NCBI RefSeq assembly: GCF_002250655.1
Contig: NZ_NOZR01000008.1
Location: 1-64,000, forward strand
Length of the DNA stretch: 64,000 nt
Direction of reading: 5' to 3'
Source of the DNA: Mycolicibacterium sphagni
GTDB lineage: Bacteria; Actinomycetota; Actinomycetes; Mycobacteriales; Mycobacteriaceae
The translations under genes were made by a program, and so were the position numbers. Below the pieces are notes generated by a model. The model had not been told where the DNA came from. It saw only the letters and a program-made list of their open reading frames with translations, and ran no database searches. Shown here in pieces: positions 60,135-64,000 of this stretch (its first letter is position 1; each line of letters opens with the position of its first letter).

Positions 60135-60578
60135 ATGACCGAAACACCCGAGCGGGCCGACGAGCCCGCAACCAGTCCCGTTGCCACTCTCGAACCCCCG
60201 CCACCGCCGCGCGCGTACTACGGGCCGGTGGAAGTTCATACCCGTCCCAACCGGCTCTACCAGGCCGTCGCGTGGGTTGCCATCGTCGCCGGCACGATCT
60301 TCATCGTCGGCGCCGTCTTCTTCACCGGATTCGCCCTCGGACGCCACAGCGGCGGCCACGGCGGCTGGCACCATCACCACGGCGGTGATGGCGATAGCGG
60401 CCAGCAGTTCCATCATCACGGCGATGGAATGATGCCGGGCTTCGGGCCTTGGGGCCCGGGAGGACCCGGCGGCGGCCCGGGTGGACCCGGCGGCGGCCCG
60501 GGTGGCCCCGGCTTCGCCCCGGGTGGTCCGGGGAGCACCGGCCCCGGTGCGACCGCCAGCCCAACACCGCGTCCCTGA
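60135..60578 (+). CDS. Pro/His/Gly-rich single-TM protein, Rv3706c type
   Basis: The 147-residue protein has a Pro-rich cytoplasmic head, one TM helix (VAWVAIVAGTIFIVGAVFFTGFALG) and a low-complexity tail with HHHH and HHH clusters, then PGGPGG repeats. The position matches the proline-rich Rv3706c of M. tuberculosis. The His clusters could bind Ni, Co, Zn or Cu; this is inference. ATG 60135 is used; the frame extends upstream. Confidence 0.75.
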   Translation: MTETPERADEPATSPVATLEPPPPPRAYYGPVEVHTRPNRLYQAVAWVAIVAGTIFIVGAVFFTGFALGRHSGGHGGWHHHHGGDGDSGQQFHHHGDGMMPGFGPWGPGGPGGGPGGPGGGPGGPGFAPGGPGSTGPGATASPTPRP

Positions 60579-60593
60579 CGTAATTACCGAGCT

Positions 60594-60639
60594 GCCCAGC
60601 GCCCTCTTCCCCCCGAGGGCGCTGGGCTTTCGGTTGTTT
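60594..60639 (+). terminator. Rho-independent terminator
   Basis: Perfect 13-bp arms GCCCAGCGCCCTC (60594-60606) and GAGGGCGCTGGGC (60615-60627) with an eight-base loop are followed by TTTCGGTTGTTT. This is a canonical intrinsic terminator isolating the His-rich protein gene from catalase. Confidence 0.88.
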
Positions 60640-60708
60640 GGGGCAAATCCGTGCAAGGCGGGTACCCGCTCCCTGTAAGGCGCCCACAGCCTGAGAGAGG
60701 CACGAAAG

Positions 60709-62157
60709 ATGACAGAGAAGTATGCGACGACGGATGCCGGTGCGCCGGCCCCAAACTTCGAACACTCACTGACCGTCGGGCCTGACGGCCCGATTCTGCT
60801 GCAGGACCACTACCTGATCGAGCAGATGGCGAACTTCAACCGTGAGCGCATTCCGGAGCGCCAGCCCCACGCCAAGGGTGGCGGCGCATTCGGGTCGTTC
60901 GAGGTGACCCAGGACGTCAGCCCATTCACCCGGGCGGCGTTTCTGCAGCCTGGCACCACGACCGAGATGGTTGCCCGGTTCTCGACCGTCGCCGGTGAGC
61001 GCGGCAGCCCAGACACGTGGCGGGATCCCCGCGGGTTCGCGTTGAAGTTCTACACCACCGAGGGCAACTTCGATCTCGTCGGCAACAACACCCCGGTGTT
61101 CTTCATCCGGGACCCGCTGAAATTCCAGAACTTCATTCGCTCGCAGAAACGCCTGCAGTCCTCCAACCTTCGCGACCACCACATGCAGTGGGACTTCTGG
61201 ACGCTGTCGCCGGAATCCGCACACCAGGTCACCTGGTTGATGGGGGACCGCGGTATCCCCAAGAGCTGGCGCCATATGAACGGCTACTCCAGCCACACCT
61301 ATAGCTGGGTGAACGCGGCCGGTGAGCTGTTCTGGGTGAAGTATCACTTCAAGACCGATCAGGGCGTCGAATTCCTTACGCAGGAGGAAGGCGATCAGCT
61401 GGCCGGCAGCGACGGCGACTATCACCAGCGCGATCTGTACGAGTCGATCGAGGGCGGCAGCTTTCCGAGCTGGACACTGCACGTGCAGATCATGCCGTTT
61501 GAAGACGCCAAGACCTACCGCTACAACCCGTTCGACCTCACCAAGGTATGGCCGCACAGCGACTATCCGTTGCACGAGGTCGGCCGAATGACGTTGAACC
61601 GCAACGTTACCGACTACCACGCCGAGATTGAGCAGGCCGCTTTCGAGCCGAACAACGTGGTACCCGGCACCGGCTTGAGCCCGGACAAGATGCTGTTGGC
61701 CCGCGGGTTTTCCTACAGCGACGCCCATCGGCACCGGCTCGGGGTGAACTACAAGCAAATCCCGGTCAACACACCCAGAGTCGAAGTGCGCAGCTACTCC
61801 AAGGACGGCGCGATGCGCATCCACAACGTCAGTGATCCGGTGTACGCGCCGAACTCGATGGGCGGCCCCGAGTTCGATCCGGCGCGAGCCGCGGAGGTGC
61901 ACTGGGCCTCAGACGGCGACATGGTCCGGGCGGCGTATGCGCTTCGCCCCGAGGATGACGACTGGGGCCAGGCCGGCACGATGGTCCGCGAGGTGCTTGA
62001 CGATGACGCGCGGGACCGGCTGGCGCACAACATCATCGGGCACGTCTCGGACGGCGTCAAAGAGCCGGTGCTGTCCCGGGTGTTCGATTACTGGCGCAAT
62101 GTCGACCCCGACCTCGGCAAAAAAGTCGAAGAAGGAGTGCGCGCCGGGCTGGCATGA
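60709..62157 (+). CDS. katA: monofunctional haem catalase
   Basis: The 482-residue clade 3 small-subunit catalase has the distal His54 ([13 protein letters not shown]), the Asn in VGNNTPVFF, and the proximal haem-ligand motif [14 protein letters not shown]. It decomposes H2O2. M. tuberculosis has only KatG, so this is accessory and has been gained or retained at the Rv3706c-Rv3705c junction. It is followed directly by an Ohr-type gene overlapping its stop. Confidence 0.95.
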   Translation: MTEKYATTDAGAPAPNFEHSLTVGPDGPILLQDHYLIEQMANFNRERIPERQPHAKGGGAFGSFEVTQDVSPFTRAAFLQPGTTTEMVARFSTVAGERGSPDTWRDPRGFALKFYTTEGNFDLVGNNTPVFFIRDPLKFQNFIRSQKRLQSSNLRDHHMQWDFWTLSPESAHQVTWLMGDRGIPKSWRHMNGYSSHTYSWVNAAGELFWVKYHFKTDQGVEFLTQEEGDQLAGSDGDYHQRDLYESIEGGSFPSWTLHVQIMPFEDAKTYRYNPFDLTKVWPHSDYPLHEVGRMTLNRNVTDYHAEIEQAAFEPNNVVPGTGLSPDKMLLARGFSYSDAHRHRLGVNYKQIPVNTPRVEVRSYSKDGAMRIHNVSDPVYAPNSMGGPEFDPARAAEVHWASDGDMVRAAYALRPEDDDWGQAGTMVREVLDDDARDRLAHNIIGHVSDGVKEPVLSRVFDYWRNVDPDLGKKVEEGVRAGLA

Positions 62158-62594
62158 TCGATGCCATGAGTATCGATGTCACCTACACCGCGGAGTCCAC
62201 GGCCAGCGGCGGGGGGCGCGACGGTCATGTGAAGTCCTCGGACAATCGAATAGATCTGGATACCAGGCCGCCGAAAGAGCTGGGCGGCAGCGGTGAGGGG
62301 ACCAACCCCGAGCAGCTGTTCTCGGCGGGCTACGCCGCGTGTTTCCTGGGCGCGGTTCAGCTGGTAGCCCGCAAGGAGAAGATCTCGCTCGACAGTGCAT
62401 CGGGCGTCACCGCGCAGGTCGGATTCGGCAAGGACGCCGACGGCGGGTATGGCATCACCGTGCGCCTCATCGGCTACCTCCCGGGTCTGGAGCACGCGCA
62501 GGCCGAGGAGCTGATGAGCAAGGCGCACCAGCTGTGCCCGTACTCCAAGGCCACCCGCGGAAATATCGACGTCACGCTGGACGCCAGGGTCTGA
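62154..62594 (+). CDS. ohr: organic hydroperoxide resistance protein (OsmC/Ohr family)
   Basis: The protein is about 142-146 residues. From ATG 62166 it reads [11 protein letters not shown], the Ohr N-terminus; an ATG at 62154 overlaps the catalase stop (ATGA) and adds four residues. The paired Ohr cysteines are present ([10 protein letters not shown] and [13 protein letters not shown]) with [15 protein letters not shown]. It reduces organic hydroperoxides with thiols such as lipoyl groups. Coupling to catalase makes a peroxide-defence pair. Confidence 0.92.
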   Translation: MIDAMSIDVTYTAESTASGGGRDGHVKSSDNRIDLDTRPPKELGGSGEGTNPEQLFSAGYAACFLGAVQLVARKEKISLDSASGVTAQVGFGKDADGGYGITVRLIGYLPGLEHAQAEELMSKAHQLCPYSKATRGNIDVTLDARV

Positions 62595-62598
62595 GGCG

Positions 62599-63237
62599 AT
62601 GCGTCTTCGCGCGGCGACGGCCGTGTTGGTTGCCGGTGTCTGCTTGGCCGCACCGGCCAACGCCCGACCGTCGGATCCGGGTGTGGTGTCCTACGCCGTG
62701 CTGGGCAAGGGATCGGTCGGCAATATCGTCGGCGCCCCGATGACGTGGGAATCGGTGAGCACTGATCCGGTGCAGGCGTTCTGGGTCGACCTGCCCGTCT
62801 GCAACAACTGGGCTGACATCGGCCTGCCGGAGGTCTTCTACGATCCCGACCTGGCGTCGTTCAACAGCGCGACCACCCAGACGTCGGCGACCGACCAGAA
62901 CCACCTCGTCAAGCAGGCCGTCGGGGTGTTCGCCACGGCCGACGCCGCCGCCCGAGCCTTCCGCCGCGTCACTGACCGCACCGTCGGCTGCGCCGGGCAG
63001 ACGACGGCCATGCACCTCGACGACGGGACGACGCAGGTGTGGTCGTTCGGCGGAGCCGCGCCCACCGCCACCGACGCGGTGTGGGTGAAACAAGAAGCGG
63101 GTACTGATCGGCGGTGCTTCACCCAGACCCGGCTGCGGGAGAACGTGCTGCTGCAGGCCAAGGTGTGCCAGTCCGGCAATGGCGGGCCCGCGGTGAACGT
63201 GCTCGCCGGCGCGATGCAGAACACGCTGGGTCAGTAG
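62599..63237 (+). CDS. secreted PknH-sensor-like protein, Rv3705c type
   Basis: The 212-residue protein has a signal peptide (AATAVLVAGVCLAAPANA) and a PknH_C-like extracellular domain with four cysteines (PVCNNW, VGCAG, RRCFTQ, AKVCQS) in the spacing that forms two disulfides in the PknH sensor. Its role is unknown. It lies between ohr and egtA, matching Rv3705c in synteny. Confidence 0.82.
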   Translation: MRLRAATAVLVAGVCLAAPANARPSDPGVVSYAVLGKGSVGNIVGAPMTWESVSTDPVQAFWVDLPVCNNWADIGLPEVFYDPDLASFNSATTQTSATDQNHLVKQAVGVFATADAAARAFRRVTDRTVGCAGQTTAMHLDDGTTQVWSFGGAAPTATDAVWVKQEAGTDRRCFTQTRLRENVLLQAKVCQSGNGGPAVNVLAGAMQNTLGQ

Positions 63238-63303
63238 CCACGTCACGGACTTGTCATCCGGGATCGAGGGAAATTTGTCGGTGCGGTCTGGAAGATGGAA
63301 GCC

Positions 63304-64000
63304 ATGACGTTTGTCGTCACGTCTGAGCCGGGCCGAGCACGCAGCGGGCCGGCCGCTGGCGAGCGCGTTCTGGCCAGCTCATCCTCGGCCGCATTGCACA
63401 TCGCCGGCGCCACTCTTGACGACGGTCCGGTCGGCCGGGTCGGCCTGGAACTCGAGGCGCACTGCTTCGACCTCAACGATCCGCGCCGTCGTCCGGACTG
63501 GTCGGAGCTCGGTGACGTGATCGCCACGGTGGGCTCCCTGCCCGGTGGCAGCGCCGTCACCGTGGAGCCGGGCGGCGCGGTCGAGCTGTCGGGCCCGCCG
63601 GCTCAAGGTCCGGTCGCCGCGATCGCCGGGCTCACCGCCGACCGTAAGGCCCTGCAATCGGCGTTCGCCGAGGCGGGCCTGGGCCTGGCACTGCTGGGCG
63701 CCGACCCGCTGCGGCGCCCGCACCGGATCAGCCCCGGTCCCCGCTATCAGGCCATGGAACGTTTCTTCGCCGCCTCGCACACCGGCGCCGCCGGCGCGGC
63801 GATGATGACGTCGACCGCCTCGATCCAGGTCAACCTCGACGCCGGCCCTCGCGACGGCTGGGCCGAGCGGGTACGGCTGGCGCATGCCCTCGGCCCGACG
63901 ATGATCGCGATCGCCGCCAACTCGCCACTGCTTGCCGGGCGGTTCACCGGATGGGTGTCCACCCGCCAACGCGTCTGGGGGCAGCTGGACTCCGCGCGGT
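63304..64000 (+). CDS. egtA: glutamate-cysteine ligase EgtA, 3' end outside the window
   Basis: The first 232 codons are present. VGRVGLELEAHCFDL and VEPGGAVELSGPP are the ATP/glutamate-site motifs of the actinobacterial GCS2 family, and MMTSTASIQVNLDAG follows. EgtA makes gamma-glutamylcysteine for ergothioneine synthesis and is the first gene of the egtABCDE cluster (Rv3704c-Rv3700c), expected to continue beyond the window. ATG 63304 lies nine bases after GGAAG; an in-frame ATG at 63295 is less likely. Confidence 0.92.
   Translation, partial: MTFVVTSEPGRARSGPAAGERVLASSSSAALHIAGATLDDGPVGRVGLELEAHCFDLNDPRRRPDWSELGDVIATVGSLPGGSAVTVEPGGAVELSGPPAQGPVAAIAGLTADRKALQSAFAEAGLGLALLGADPLRRPHRISPGPRYQAMERFFAASHTGAAGAAMMTSTASIQVNLDAGPRDGWAERVRLAHALGPTMIAIAANSPLLAGRFTGWVSTRQRVWGQLDSAR

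Overview
The window is high-GC actinobacterial DNA and almost certainly comes from a mycobacterium outside the tuberculosis complex, probably a rapid grower (Mycolicibacterium type). The evidence is a glycine-rich PGRS-like protein, MmpS/MmpL, IrtA/IrtB, a cutinase, a mycobacterial haemophore-like protein and the start of egtA. There is also long gene-order agreement with the M. tuberculosis chromosome between Rv3731/Rv3730c and Rv3704c: ligC / PrimPol-C, lucA, tRNA-Ser, ffs, the Rv3722c aspartate aminotransferase, dnaX, the Rv3720-Rv3719 pair, Rv3718c, Rv3717, Rv3716c, recR, gatD-murT, the DnaQ-like exonuclease, leuA, ask-asd, Rv3707c, Rv3706c, Rv3705c and egtA. The accessory genes sit between these anchors.  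Layout. Positions 1-13.8 kb: the 3' part of a glycine-rich repeat protein, then a minus-strand run irtA-irtB-mmpS-mmpL-gluQ-(fused solute-binding/permease)-(ABC ATPase)-(flavin amine oxidase). A strong IdeR-type box lies upstream of irtA, and a second candidate box precedes the divergent bacterioferritin gene bfrA. Iron-siderophore import, likely siderophore export and iron storage therefore share one intergenic control region. Positions 13.8-16 kb: divergent ligC and PrimPol-C repair genes. Positions 16-25.9 kb: accessory block with a P450, two large exported proteins (a pepsin/PecA-like aspartic protease and a CocE/S15-like hydrolase), a cutinase, a DapB-fold protein, and an FAD monooxygenase/TetR pair with visible operator dyads. 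Positions 25.9-46.5 kb: mostly core mycobacterial housekeeping genes, with two extra c-di-GMP genes (EAL-only and GGDEF-EAL) inserted.  Positions 46.6-55.1 kb, between leuA and ask (neighbours in M. tuberculosis), hold the most interesting block. It encodes a type III-like glutamine synthetase homologue, a class II glutamine amidotransferase, a GXGXG protein, an FMN glutamate-synthase domain protein and a SoxB/MgdA-like FAD oxidoreductase, all translationally coupled on the minus strand. Facing away are an APC permease, a small UspA-like protein and an XRE-cupin regulator. The set looks like a hybrid of the N-methylglutamate pathway (GmaS + MgsABC + an MgdA-like subunit) and the Puu pathway (PuuA/PuuB/PuuP/PuuR). 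An identical 15-base element with a dyad lies before both the permease and the regulator gene and is a good operator candidate.  Positions 55-64 kb: nitroreductase, ask with an internal beta-subunit start, asd, a DUF4185 protein, a His/Gly-rich membrane protein ending in a clear terminator, then catalase, Ohr, a PknH-sensor-like secreted protein and a truncated egtA. The last group reads as a peroxide/thiol defence neighbourhood. Several genes have a -10 hexamer placed so that the mRNA would start at or next to the start codon (leaderless), as is common in mycobacteria.
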